DNA from: Mixia osmundae IAM 14324
Taxonomy: Eukaryota; Basidiomycota; Mixiomycetes; Mixiales; Mixiaceae
Reading direction: 5' to 3'
Length of the DNA: 64,000 nt
Assembly: GCF_000708205.1 (NCBI RefSeq)
Contig: NW_014575559.1
Coordinates: 584,575 to 648,574, forward strand
Shown here: positions 44,412 through 57,300 of the stretch, one piece after another
Position numbering within the stretch: position 1 is the stretch's first letter
Layout: every line of letters starts with the position of its first letter
Made by a program: the position numbers and the translations under genes
The notes under the pieces: model-generated
The model's database searches: none
Told to the model about the DNA's origin: nothing
Seen by the model: the letters and a program-made list of their open reading frames with translations, nothing else

Positions 44412-47072
44412 CTACCAGATCGTGCATGGATTTTTGCGGACCATCGGCGAATCGGCCGGACAGTTGAATGCTTTCCTGAATTCCATCGAGTTCTGCAGCG
44501 GCCCGATAACTCGATAGTATGGCGGCGAGTGTGGATCGCTCCTGATCCTCCGCACTCTTTCTGCAGCGCGTGCATGGTTGCGCCAGGAAGCACTGTACGA
44601 GAGAAAGAAGAGCTGCTCGCGCGTGTAATTCAGGCCGGGCAGTTTGAAGTTGGCATACTTTTTGCCGTCAGGATCAGACTCGAAGCGAGACTTCCAAGCA
44701 CGATAGCTCTGAGCCAGACCGCCAGAATCGGCCAGATCTTCGCCGATAGTCTGGCCAGACTTTATATGATAGGTCTTACCATCCGGTCCGATGATTGTAT
44801 AGTTTGCGTACTGCTTCAGGAAGCACTTTTCGCGCTCCTTGAATGCATCGACGGTCGAATTTGACCACCAGTCGGTCAATCGGCCGTGACCATCGTATTG
44901 TCGTCCCGAGGCATCAAATGCGTGCCCTGTGCTTCACATTAGCTTGCTTAAGGATTTTGCAAGATTCGCAAACCAATTTCGTGGCCCGCGACGCTGCCGA
45001 ATGCCCCAATAGCGAGGTACTGCGGAGGATCAGCAATCAGACCAGGTTCGTATCTGTAATCAAGCGCGCACCTCTGGGAAATCGACAGAGAAGAAAGGAA
45101 TCTGCAGGATACCAGCTGGAAAGACGATCTCGTTTGCGCTCGGATTGAAGTACGCATTGACCAGGAAGGCGGGCTGCCCTCCGCGGTCAGCATGGATCGA
45201 TTACGGCCGGAGGTGGCATACCATCTCCCATTCACCACGATTACGCTTGGTCTCTACATGAGCCCAAAAGCGCTTCGAATCTGCTACGATGGATCTGAAA
45301 GCATTGCCGAAGAAGTCTGTTGCGTTGAAGGGGCCGTTCAGGGCATAGTATCGCTCGAGCGCTTCTGGCGACTCTGTATCGGGCGAAGTAGGATAGCCGA
45401 TCTTGCGCTGAATGAGAGACGCTTTCTCGACGGCGACTTTGGCGGTGTGTTTGTCGAACCATTCTACCTCACTCAAGCGCTCTTTGTAGGCCTCGATAAG
45501 AGCATCGATGATCTCTTCGGCATATTCTTTCGACCGGCCGGGGAAAGCTTCGAGGACGAAATATCGACCGGCCAAGATGCTAGCATAATTCAGGGTCGCT
45601 TTGAGGCATGTCTCCGAACGTGGGGTAGAGATGGATGCATCGACGCCCTTGAGAGCATTGTTGAGGCGCTTGAGCTCCTTGGCGATAGGCTGACTTGGGG
45701 CGATCGCACTTGCGTATCGGCTAGCAGTGTGGTAGACAAAGTAAGACTGCAGGGTGGCATCGGGGGTGTCGTCGATGAGTTTGCTCAGGTTGGCAAAGAA
45801 TGTCGGCGTTTGCACAATCACTGGATCTGGGAAGAAAGGCCGAGGGAACAGGCCGCTGAAGTAGTCGCCCAGATCGATGTAGGGTAGCAGGGCAGATAGC
45901 TCGGTGCGATTGCGGGGATGGTAGGTGCCCTTTGGATCGTATAGCTCGACATTGCTCAGGCTGATCTTTGCCAGTGCGCCTTCGAATGCAACGACATGAG
46001 CTGCAGCTTTTTGAGCAGCAGCCAGGCGGCTCCCGCTCTTGCTCGGATCTAAGCAGCTCGTGCTCTTTGCCTTTATCTCGAGACCATCGTGGACATTAGC
46101 AAGGACCTTGGCAACGACGCTCTCGTAGAGCTCCAGGATGGGTTCGCCGGGAGCGTAGTATTCCTTGTCTGGCAAACCGAGACCGCCTTGACCGAGATAG
46201 AGCCGCATGGTGTCTGGATCGACAACGACATCACCGTCGACTTCAAAGTCGAACAGGCTGGTGATGTCGTGAGCGTGTAGGTAGAGCAGGGTGGAGGTAA
46301 GTCTCTTTCGTCGCGCGGCTTGATCGGCTGGCGCACTCGTCCAGACGAGCTGATCGCTCTCTGATGCCGGCTTGACGAGCGAGAAATGATCGATGACGGT
46401 CTGGACCAGTCTGAGCAGAGGCTCGGCGCCTACAGATTCCAGCTGTTCCTCGTTCAGACACGAATGATAGAGATTTTGAAGATTGACAATGTTGCGGCGA
46501 TCTGCAGGGTCGAGATCTGGCTTGAGTGTCGATTCGAGTAGGCCTCTTATCACGCGATCGTTCTTCTCGGTGACCTGATTGAAGGTCCCATAGTCGCCTT
46601 TGTCCTCTGGGATGGGGTGGTCCTTGACCCATCCGCCATTGCTAAAGGCAAAGAAATCGACACAAGGGTCGACGGTGGTGTCCATCGAGGCAATGAGTGA
46701 AGCCGCAATCTGCACACATTCTGGCGTAAGACAAGTCTCATCGTTGCGATTGTCAGGCCGCTTTGTGGGTGCAGGTGAGGCAATGACCGTGCTCGTTGGC
46801 GTGACCGTTGCAGTTGCAGTCGCGAAGAGCGAAGTAGTGACCGGATGATGTACAGCCGGCGGTGGCTTGGCGACACTGCCCGCGAAGAGACCGAGAAAGA
46901 CGGCGGCGAGGATGAGGAAGAAGAGGGCAATGCCGATGAGCACTTTCTCGAGCAGCGTCAGGCTCCCTTGTTTGACTCGCTCGAGCGTCGCTGACATTGG
47001 CGACGACGCCTCGCCATCGCGCTCGAGGAGAGGCGCATCTTCCTCGTCTGTCGACGGCCTGGGTGCGCTCAT
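44412..47072 (-). CDS. M13 family zinc metallopeptidase (neprilysin / ECE-like)
   Basis: A type II membrane ectopeptidase. An acidic cytosolic tail ([13 protein letters not shown]) is followed by an anchor ([22 protein letters not shown]), a Thr-rich stalk, then the peptidase N-domain starting [18 protein letters not shown] and [14 protein letters not shown], which are M13 hallmarks. The catalytic domain is split by introns: [19 protein letters not shown], then [14 protein letters not shown] joined to [16 protein letters not shown], restoring the HExxH zinc motif (HEIGH), then [14 protein letters not shown] with the third zinc ligand Glu, and the C-terminal [10 protein letters not shown] containing the conserved Cys. 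Introns: GTATGC near 45217, GTGCGC near 45070, GTTTGC at about 44935-44977. Confidence 0.92.
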
Positions 47073-47216
47073 ATCTTGGTTGGTCCACGTCACTACGTCA
47101 CGCTGCTGATATATAAACGACGTCGAACGCGTCTGACGGCATTCCGGATCCGACCTTGGCCGGCGCCTGAAGCACAAGCCTTGTAGCCTATTTGATGCGC
47201 ATGCGCCGGCCTAGTC
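47073..47216. promoter_or_regulatory. Bidirectional promoter, M13 peptidase / RING-H2 ligase
   Basis: 144 bp. Contains tgatatataaacg near 47107, a TATA-like element placed 35-50 bp upstream of the M13 start on the minus side. Confidence 0.4.
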
Positions 47217-48790
47217 ATGTGGCCATCGACGAGCGACAATCCAGAGGTGATGCGCCGTGGGTCAGCCATTGTGGACTCAGCTGATGACCGACGTCATTAC
47301 AGACGTTTGCGTCCTTCAAGCAGATCTACTATCGGCCAAAGGTCATGCTCCTCATTCTCACCTACCTCGCCTTCAATGCAAGCACGACAAGGCAAGCCTC
47401 CGCCCTCAGATCGACCGTGCCGGCAACCAATGGCAATGACGGGCTCGCAATGACCTCTGGCACCGTCACCGCTCCTGCGCTCTATGCAGCCCAGCAGATC
47501 GCACCGACAGCCTCACATCCTAGCGAGAAGCTACGTGCAAGCCCCAAGCAGGTCATGCCAAGGCGGCGGACGAGCGGAAGTACCATAGCCGCCGTCGATC
47601 AGCCTCGTAGCGCCTTGCCAGACATCGCAGTCAGCTTGTTCTCGGAGACTTCCCGATCTCGGACCTCGTCAGTAGCCCAACCTGAAGACACTTCAGTCTC
47701 GCTGTACGAGTCTTGGCTGGAAGTGCTCAGATCGCTACCGTGCGCTCAGCCCGTCTGGATCCTCTTTGCTGTCCTACATGCCATGTTTCTGCTCGAATGG
47801 GCCTGTCTTGAAGCCGAAGACGAGCTCATCAAGCGATCTGTCACTACCACGAGCGAGCGCGAGCATCAGAAAAGCAGACTCGCGCACCTTTCCAAGTACT
47901 GGCGCGCCAATCTCAGACCTATACTAGGCATGATCGCCGTTATCACCATTGCTGCAAGCGTCTTGGCCGAGTGTACAGCTAGCTCAGATACTGAAGTCCC
48001 ATTCATGCGCTATCTGGGGCCGCCTACCGCTCGCTTGGAACACTCTGGCGACTTTGCCGCGCTTTTCCGACCGATCAGATTCGTCGTCGCGTTAGAAGCC
48101 CTGACTGCCATGTTGGCGCTCTTGCAACCGCTCAAGCACCTCTTGCCGCATTCTATCATGCCCCCGTTCGTCTCTGCATCCCTCTTCACGCCGTCCATCA
48201 GTAGGACAGACCCGCTCGTTCTGCGCGAGAGGCAACGCGGCTTCTTTGCACAACTCACGCGCAAACGCGAAATTGCACTCGACGATGTCGAAGTCGAGAG
48301 CAAGTACCTCGTAGGCCAATTCGTCGAACTCGTCACCGTCGGAACCTGCGCAGCCCAATGCACCATCATCTTCTTCGCACTTCACTACCATTCGCCCGTC
48401 TCGCTCGCGACTATTCCCGCATTCCTCTATCTCATGTCGATGCGTGGTCTTGCAGCATCAGTGGCCAACATCTTCAGATCTACTCGCAGAACAGTGCACT
48501 GTCTCCGTGTCGTCCTCGCCGCCTTCCCATTGTCCCAGGATGGCAAGCAAGAGCCGGACAAAGACTGGCTATGCTCGATCTGCTTCGAGGGCTGCGACTG
48601 GAAGCAGCGACGATGCAAATTGCATTGCTCGCATAGCTATCATGCCCAATGTCTCATACAGTGGCTCTATCGAGCTTCGACGTGCCCTGTCTGTCATCAA
48701 GCCGTCATGCCGTCGCGGCAGCAAGCATCGGAGTCATCTGCACCCGCAGTTCCTGCGGAGCGTCCGCCGCCCCTACAACCAATACAATAA
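47217..48790 (+). CDS. Multi-pass membrane RING-H2 E3 ubiquitin ligase
   Basis: C-terminal RING-H2 finger: WLCSICFEGC, then LHCSHSYHAQCLIQWL and STCPVCHQ, giving all eight ligands (C-x2-C, C-x-H-x2-H-x2-C, C-x2-C). Before it lie several hydrophobic segments (ILFAVLHAMFLLEWACL, LGMIAVITIAASVLA, FVVALEALTAMLALL, LVTVGTCAAQCTIIFFAL), as in Hrd1 or Tul1-like ligases. A first small exon, MWPSTSDNPE at 47217, is joined by an intron (donor GTGATG, acceptor TTACAG) to TFASFKQIYYRPKVMLLILT. The C-terminal tail is Pro/Ser-rich. Probably acts in ER, Golgi or endosome protein quality control; the exact orthologue is not clear. Confidence 0.8.
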
Positions 48791-48823
48791 GTTGTCAACA
48801 ACATCTGGTCATGCATGTTGTAT

Positions 48824-51800
48824 CTAGCAAGCAAAGGTGAATGTACTCTGTCCGATCTTTAGGCGCGCTGTCCTCGGCGCAGGCCATTCGAAAGTTGCCA
48901 CTTGCCTTGCCTCGAGCTTACTTGCCGGACTGATCGGCTCTGGGATATTGAAGTCGAAGGACTTGTACGGTTCACTGATCGTGCTCGAATTTTGCCTCGA
49001 GGGCGTGCCGAAGCTGAACAGGCCCATGAGGCCGTACGCCATTTTCCACACGACTACCTTGCCTTCTAGCAGAGATGCAGATACGAGTCGATAGCCATCG
49101 GGCGAGAAGCTGCAAGCGGCCACCGCCCGACGATGATTCTCGAGTACGTGAAGGCGCGTCGCTGTCTTGAGATCGTAGACGATGACCGCACCTTCTGCAG
49201 ATCCGACAGCAAGCCTCTGACCTTCGGGATAGAAATCGACGACCGCGTAGGCATCCACAATGTCGCTGAGCACAAGCGTAGCGGACTGTAGGAAATTGCC
49301 TCGCTTTGTGTTCGAGAACGGGTCGAGGCACTTGACGATGCCTTCGATCAGCCGCGGAATACTGCTCAGCAAGATCTCTGGCTCTCGTCTGACGATGAAA
49401 GCAATGAGTTGCATTGCTGCGTTCTGCGAGGTGATGTCGGAGGCCGAGCTTTTGAGATCATTCACAATTGTCGTTACGAACAGCGCCGTATTGAGCTGAG
49501 CAATACGCAGGATAGCTTGACGGGCAGCCTTCCGCATCTCGACCAATGCGGGATCCTTGCTGGCACTAGCGAGATGAACAAGAGCATGCACGATTGCTAC
49601 TGCGTCAATATGAGCCTGCCAGAGCGTGAAACCTCTGATCGCCATTTCGACAGCCAAAGACTGTAGCAAAGGCGGTGTGGCATGGCGGAGCAGCATCGCG
49701 ATCGCATGCGCAAGATTGCGCAGCGAGCCATTCGACACAACGCTGGCGTCGGCTACAGCCACAAGGCCGAGGACGAGGACAGAGCGAGGCAAATCAGAAT
49801 GACGGACGGCCTCATCGAATTGCTCGCTGCTGATGTAGGGTATGTGCAGCGATGTCGTCAGGTCTATACGAGCAGCACGAGGAAGCGCAGCAATGTGAAC
49901 ATCCATCAGCAGCCGAGCAGCCTTATTGATAGCATCGTCTTGATCCAGCCAGTATTCTGCCAGGACCGAGAGAGATGGCGGCTTATAGTCTGCGCCGACA
50001 GAAGGGTGTAGCGTCATCGCGTGCTCACTGAGCACTTGCGACAACTCTGCCACATCTGCGATAGCTATCTAAGAACGGTGGACAGAGAGACCCTTGCTGA
50101 AAACTCACCAGATCGATCAATTACCAAGTAGCACAGAGTGCAAAAGCAAAGCTGAAGGTATGCGGTCATCTCGGCAGAGAGACACCAAATTCGTTTTCCT
50201 GTTCGTTCGAGCGTGCGCATTGACACAGCTCGTGTCCTGCATAAGCGTCAGGAAAGGTATCTGCTGAAAGGCTGAGGAACACATACCTGCAGCACATACT
50301 CGTGGCTGGCATTACCATACCAGGCATGAGCTTGATCAGGGCGCGTGCAACACGATCCGATACGGAGCGAAGATAAGTCTGGAGGATTTGGCGCAAGAGC
50401 CGAGTAGACCAAGCCTGAGATTGGCCTTGCTCATCCGCGAACCCGCGCAAGTTGACAGAGGCAGTGCCCAGGAAAGGATGGAGCATGAGAGCAGGGCGCT
50501 GATACGTTAGGCTACTGCTCGCGCGCCTTCTATCTCCCATCTGAAGCGAAGGCATGCCGTCCGATCCTTGCCATCTGAGATCCGATTCGACGCCATCTGC
50601 AAAACGGGCTGTGACGCCTTCGTCTGTAGCGACCAGGCCAATGCAAGGCAGGGCGCCTATGCGTTGGTCAAAGATGCATGTCGGCGGCTCGCACGTCCAT
50701 GCAACGACCTGTCCAAGCATTGATCCAGCAATCACGACTTCTGATATGCCCTGTCGCTTTACGAGCAGCAACGCAGATGCGCCCGAACGGAGTGCCCTTG
50801 GAAACGTGATGCCAGCGTCTGGTCGAGCAATCGGACTGAGATGCACATCGCCATTGCTGTAGGTAGAACAAAGGCGCTCTCGTGATACGAGTACAGCATA
50901 TGTGCATCTCAACCGGCGGATCTGTTGCGATGTGCGGCTCCATAGCTCTGTTTCTGAGGCAGTACTGGAGGTCCCGTCACTATTCCAGCTGACGAGGCGC
51001 AACTTCGCGCTTGCACGAGTCTTCTGCCACACCAGCAGGGCCAGGATACCGGGCATCAAGCCCTGACATACTGTTTGTGCACTGGACAGGATCGCCTCGG
51101 ATGCTGGGATATAAGCATAGGTCTCGTCAGCGCGTCGTAGGAGCTTCGAGTAGCCTGCAACCTGCGCAGCTATGTTGCCGTCTTGGGAAGCGTCGAGTTG
51201 TCGTATCAGCTGGGCGCGGAAGGCACGAGCGGGTACCAGTTGACCATCATCCCAGCGACAGACCTATCGATGCGAGATTAGCTGCGGATCCGTACGTAAT
51301 ACAGTCCGACTCGCCTGAAACCCGTCCTTGTGAGCTATAATGAGCTCATCCTGGCTCGCCTTCAGCATAGTGATGGCAGGTACGACGCTTGCGATGGTCA
51401 AATCGACAGGAGGTGGATTCGCAAGCCTGAGTACGGAATGCTCGTCGGCATATAACCAGTACATCAACAGCTGGTGATTCTGTGTAGCACAGATGAGACG
51501 GTACGAGCCAGATACAGTCAAGATCAGTGGTGCGCAGACAAGGTCTTGCTGTATTTCCAAAGCGGTGTCAGATTTCGATGAGCGCAAATTGATCAGAGGC
51601 AGCTTTGAGCGCGATTCGGCGTGGTGAGCGACAAGCACAGGATTGCCAACAATGTTGATGATCTGGAATCCTGTCCAATGCCGACTAGGTGATTCCGCGT
51701 CTGCTGTTTCGAGCTCGAAACGGCTGATGCAGCGCCCGTCTAGCAGTGATAAGAGGTATACATCGCCCGCGCGTGTCATGCACACGATGCTTCTGTCTCG

Positions 51801-52973
51801 CATTGCCTCTGTCTCGTAGCCCGAAGCCGTATGACTAGCTGCGCCTTCGATGATCTCTACTTGTACAATGGCAGGTGAACGTCTCCGATCGCTCGCAAGA
51901 GAGATTTCTATGACAGGCTCGAGTGAAAGTGGCAATGGCACCTCAAAGGAAGCGATAGCATCTGACAGGATGGCTGAACGGGAAGCTGAATACCGACGGT
52001 GAGCTCCACTGGGCCTCTCGAGCAAGGTCTGCTGAGTCGCTTCGCCTTGTACGACTTCTTGAATCCATTCTTGCTCATCGTCATGTTCAGAGTGTGGAGA
52101 ACAAGGCCCTTCTGGCCTCGCGCTCAGGAGACTTGCATTCGATGTTGTACGCTCGATCGCAGAAGAGTCAGTCTCCTCGCGACTACGCGTGCATGCGAGT
52201 GTAACGGGCGATACATCGCTCGAGGCAGCGATCGCAGGTAATTGGCTGGCTCGCCTCTTGTCGGCCGAGTCATGTCCATGCACCGTGCTCACTTCGTGAC
52301 CTGACACTGAGACTGTGGCGCTCGCTTTGCGATTGTGACGGGCCGAGATAGGCACCTTCCTCGCATGACCAAGAGGCGGCGATTTCTTGCTCGATGGCGA
52401 CGATAGATGATCCTCTTCGGCCGACTCCGCGAGCAGAGCAGACCATCCAGCACCAGACACGGGTCTCTGTCTACGTTTCTGCGAGGGCGAGGCTGTCGCG
52501 CTGCTTGTCCGGCGCGGCTGCTGTTGCTGCTGCGAGTAAGCATAACCAGCAAAGATCCAAAGCGATCCATTCTCGCAGCCTAACACGGCGCGTGTCTCGC
52601 CATAGTGAGCCTCATCACGGTCATCAGGGTTCGTTGGACTGCCTGTCGGTCGACCACTGAGGCCCATGACGCAATCCATGGACAGCACACGAGATGAGAG
52701 TTGTTCGAGCCAAGTCGGTCTATCGAGCGTTGAGCCGTCATGCTGATCGAGGAGGCCATCGAATCCAGTGAGGACTGATGGCAATGCATCTGCGAGAGGT
52801 GAATCCGGCTCGAAGGGACCGAAGCTATCGTCCTCAACGTCCTCATCCTCTGAAGTGTCCGAATTCTCGGGCTCGGTCTTGCGAGGAGCTAACGGCGGTA
52901 GTCTGGGTTGCAGCAGAGTCTGAAGAGGCAGATCGACCAGCAGAGGCTCTCGAGTGCGCAACAAGCTGGTCAT
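48824..52973 (-). CDS. WDR7/Rabconnectin-3-beta-like WD40 protein
   Basis: A long protein of about 1,300 residues. Its N-terminal WD40 region has AHYGETRAVLGCENGSLWIF, later CENGSL-like and GDVYLLSLLDGRC repeats; a middle Ser-rich insert (52250-52500) is followed by further WD units (ISEVVIAGSMLGQVVAWTCE). The C-terminal third is alpha-helical with HEAT-like character (AVEMAIRGFTLWQAH, LQLIAFIVRREPEIL) and two more WD units (YPEGQRLAVGSAEGAVIVYD and SFSPDGYRLVSASLLEGKVVVW). WD repeats flanking a helical domain is the WDR7/WDR72 plan; these proteins work with V-ATPase assembly. Introns near 51060-51100, 51264-51310, 50053-50110 and 50280. Ends 33 bp from the RING gene. Confidence 0.75.
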
Positions 52974-53125
52974 AGCTCATCACGGGCTCTGTACGGCGTC
53001 GTAGGAGCTCGCCGGCAGTTGGACGTTGATCGCCTCCGCGTCAATCTCAGGCGAGTCGGCCTGCCTCTTGTCCCTCTCCTGCTGGCTCCTACCGATGCAA
53101 TAATGTCGCCAGACAAGATCATAGC
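52974..53125. promoter_or_regulatory. Bidirectional promoter, WDR7-like / GPN2
   Basis: 152 bp between divergent starts. No element is recognised. Confidence 0.35.
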
Positions 53126-54329
53126 ATGAAAGCAGGCATCCTCGTCATCGGACCTCCCGGCGCAGGCAAGACAACGTTCTGCAATGGGGCACAGCAGGCG
53201 AGTGGAGCACCAGGGTAATGTCAGCAAGGAGACTGAGGCTCTTTACAGTTCCTTGAAGGGATGCAGAGGCCAGTTTCGATCGTCAATCTCGATCCTGCAG
53301 AGATGTCGCCGTCCTACGAGCCTGCATTCTCCATCTCCGAGCTCATCACGCTCAAAGAGGTCATGGACACTTTCGGCCTTGGACCCAATGGCGGCTTGCT
53401 CTATGCCATGGAGTACCTCGAGAAGAACTTTGATTGGCTAGAAGAAAGCCTGGCCAAGCTCGGCAAGGATCCTTTCGTCGTGTTCGATCTGCCCGGTCAG
53501 GTCGAGCTCAGTACAGACCATCAATCGCTCAAGCATCTCACTTTGAAGCTTCAAAAGCTTGGCTTTCAAGTGGGTCTGTCTGCATTCTGAGCACCGGCAA
53601 AGGTTGACACACTTCACAGCTTGGCGTCGTCAGCATGGCCGACTCTTACCACATCACCGACGCCTCGAAATATGTCGCACTACTGCTGCTGTCGCTCAAG
53701 ATGATGGTTCAGATGGAGCTGCCGACGATCAACGTCCTGAGCAAAATCGATCTCGTCTCAAAGTACGACAAGCTGCGTACGTCGGCTTCACTATTCGAAC
53801 CTCGCAATCACGCTGACGAGCATACAGCGTTCAATCTTGAGTTTTATACCGATATGCAGGACCTATCCTTTCTAGAGACAGAGCTCAATAAGGACCCTCG
53901 AGCTGCACGCTTTGCTAAGCTCAATCATGCCGTCTGCGAGCTCATAGAGGACTACTCCTTTGCTCACACCGGCTTTGAGACCTTGTGCGTCGAGGTACCC
54001 GCCTTTCTGGATTTCGCGTGCAAGACTGATATGCTCCTCAGGACAAAGCGTCAATGGCAGCACTTTTTCAAGCGATCGATCGCGCAATAGGCTACATTCC
54101 GCCGGGCGTACATGCACACGACCGTCTAGCCGGACAGGAGCCGGAAGATCTTCGTCTGACGGTGCAGCCGGCAATTACAAGCAACGTGGGCGACGTGCAA
54201 GAGCGATACGTCGACTTTCCAGAGCTCCACAGAGCGCACGAGCTTCAAGCCTGGCAAGCCGAGGGCGACGCTGCTATCGATCGAGCCAATGAGGCAGAGC
54301 GTAGCAACAGGATCATTCGAGCCGAATGA
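53126..54329 (+). CDS. GPN2: GPN-loop GTPase 2
   Basis: A GTPase for assembly and nuclear import of RNA polymerase II. The P-loop GPPGAGKTT is followed by VNLDPAEMSPSYEPAFSISE, the GPN loop GLGPNGGLLYAMEYL, FDLPGQVELSTDH, VSMADSYHITDASKYVA and LSKIDLVSKYD (NKxD equivalent). The last exon reads DKASMAALFQAIDRAIGYIP and ends NRIIRAE. Introns: 53198-53248 (needs a GC donor, CAG|GCGAGT, for QQ to join FLEGMQRPVS), one after LGFQ (donor GTGGGT, acceptor TCACAG) and one after LCVE (donor GTACCC, acceptor CTCAG). Without the GC-AG intron the frame meets a stop in the intron. Ends 35 bp from SMG6, tail to tail. Confidence 0.92.
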
Positions 54330-54364
54330 TCAGTTTGGGGGTTACCAAAGGAAAGAATATGTGA

Positions 54365-57300
54365 TCAGCCGTTGCTCGCCTCTGCCGCCTCGAGCCACTG
54401 CAGGATTTGCTGACTGGAGCCCGCCAGCAAGGATCGCACAGTCGCCTTCAATCGCAAGTTACGATCAGCGGTGACCAGCGCGACTACGACCGGATCCGTT
54501 GGAGACGCAGATGCCAGACCGATGCCATGCTTTGACTGCCATATTGCTGCTTGCAGAATGACGTCGTCAATGCTTCGAATTTGTTCGCCTTGCGCGTCCG
54601 AGGAGAAATCGATCGCCTCCCAGCGAATATTGAGATCATTGAGATAATTGCCGCGACTCGTCTGTAGCTTGATGCAGTCGGGGTGGTCTGACAATGCGGC
54701 CCGGAGCGCGTCAAGTGCCTTGTTTGCGCTCGCGCCAGCCTCGCTTGTTTCTTTGGCTAGACCATCGAGCTCCGTAACGACCATGAGAGGAATGATGACA
54801 ATCCATTTGCCACTGGGAAGCAGCCGATCGAGAAGTTGCAGATCGGTCATCAAGATGTTGGTGTCAAACACAAAGATCGTTTGATTCGCTAGGATTGCAG
54901 TGGAGCCGGCCTTGCGAGGCGCCTTGCCATTCTACGGCTGCAGTCAGTATGACCAAGGAGAGCACACGGGTACATACGGTATGTCCAGCCTGCTCGCGCT
55001 CGAGTGAAGCGCTCCTCTTGTCGTATGCAGCGCGCTGCCTGGCCTGCGCCCACGTGCTTGCTCTGTCGGCCAAAATTGTTTGAAGCGAGAACTTGTGCTG
55101 GTGATCGAGCGCTGCGTTGAAGCTGAGCCCAGGCACTGTCTTCGCCAGCCAGACTGCCATGAGAGCAATGCGCTGCCAACGACCTCGGGCGAGATCCTGG
55201 CTGTGCGTCAATTGTTCAGATTCGACTTGCCCGCTGGGCAGGATCAGCTCGCTAGTCGGTGCAAAGGGATCGCTGGCCAGATAGTCAATTTCTGACTCTG
55301 GTCCTTTCGCTTGAGCAGGATGCGACGCCTCAGCATCCTCGCCGTTCGTATGAGCAGATCTGGTGCGCCAGAAGCCGCGCGCGAATCGTTCACGACCGAT
55401 CCAATCTGTGCCACGGAGACACCAGTCCTCGTCATTGGCAGTGCCGCTGATGCGATGAGGCGGATCAGCACGGACTGCGATCTGACTTGGAATCTGACAG
55501 AAGAGATTGACGAGGCTTTTCCAAGGCACGTAGCGCTCGAGTAGGCGGAGAGCCCCTGCTTTGGAGGAGATATGATGCAAGAAAGCAAGATGAATCGTGA
55601 TGTAGGGACAGACAGCCGGATGACTATTGTCGGGTCGGTAGAGATGAGTAATTACATGCTCGAGTAGCTCATAAGCCAGCTGAGCCGCCAAGGTAAAGAC
55701 AACGGGCGAGCTGTACTCGTCAGCAGATTGGTTGCCGACGGTACGATGCTCGACGCTGCTGTCCTCGGCAGCTTTGCTCGATTTGATCATGATGGCTGAA
55801 GGCTTGTTGTCGTTTGTGACTGCTTGCGCCTCCTTACCCATCGCTGCTTTCAAAGCGCTCTCATCTGCGCCAAATTGTAGCAGTGCGGTCACCGTAATGA
55901 TGCCCATCATGCTCCATCGAGCGTCTGCCAGCGTAGCCTTCTTTCGGATGCGTTGGCCAGCTTTGATAGTAATGAATGTCACACGCAACGCCTCGCGAAA
56001 GCGAGCGAGCACGTCATCGTAGTCGTCCAGGTCCACCTTGGTGAAGAGCATGCCTTGTAGATGTACAAAGAGCTCGCCAGCCGTCGCGCCGGCTTGTGCG
56101 CGTTGCTTCTGAGCTTCGGAACTGAAGAGGGTCAGCATCGACTCGCGGGCCGGCCAGAAAGGCTCGCTAGCGGTCAAGCTGCGACAGTAGTGATACAATG
56201 CACGCATGCTGTCGTCTTTGCTGAGTAGGGCGAGATGATGGTGCAATCGACCTCGATTAGGTGTCTCGGCTACGCCACGAGCATACCAATCTCGTGCGAC
56301 ATCGCGCCAAGTGCCCTGCTCCTCAACTTCCCAGTCTCCCAAAGCCGCGTCGCCGATCGACGCTGCGGCAGGACTCTTATGCTCTTCCGTCGATGATTCA
56401 TCTTCGGGGCTGCTTTCGCGAGCGGGTAACTCGCTCGTTGCTTCGGACGCGCCTAGACCTGCTATAGCCATGCGATAGCGAGCGAGATCGCCAAGCTGCT
56501 CGAGCCAACTGCTGCGAAAGACAGCGAGCGCTTGCTCTTCCAGAAGATTTGTATAGAAAGTATAGGCAAAGTAGATGAATTCGGTAAGATGCTCGAGCAC
56601 ATTGCTGTCGTCGTTCTTCGAGTGAGGCAGAGCAGATCGCATTCTTTCCAGGAGCGCGTGAAAGGCCGTTTGCCAAAGTCGGGTAGCGATATTGTACTTT
56701 TGCGGCAGACTCTGCAGGGAAGCCGGCATGCGCGGATCGAGCGCCATCTGCAGAAAATTGAGATGCGCTTCTGCGAGCCTGTTGCACGACATCAGTGATA
56801 CGAAGCGATGGTCTCGGCCTCACTTACTCTCTGTGGGGCATAGTGAGGCGTATCCAATAAGCATCATCAGTCTCGACGCGCATGAGCCTCTTTTTCGGAT
56901 GCCGGCCGTTCTGCTGATCTGCGTTCGGGTCAACGTTCTCCGCTTGACACTTCTTCTCGAGATCGACAACGACGCGATAAGCCTTCTTGAGCGAATCGAG
57001 CGCATTGCCGTTGCTATTGCCAGACTTGCCAGAATCGTTCGTGCGAGCGGGCAAGGGGGATCGCTCATCTAGGCGACTGACGGCGGCGAATCTCACCGGA
57101 TCGTCTCGCCTGGGATCAAAGAGCGACTGTCTCTGGCTTGGATTGGTCTGACCGGGCTTGCGCTCATTGGAGCGTGCATCTTGTACTCGGCGAGGGGTAT
57201 CGTGAGAGGATGTTCGTGAGGCAGAATCGTCCCGCTTGATTGCGGTCCCACGTGAGGCAGGTCGAGGAGAAGTACCTTGGCGAGATTCATGGTCTTGTGT

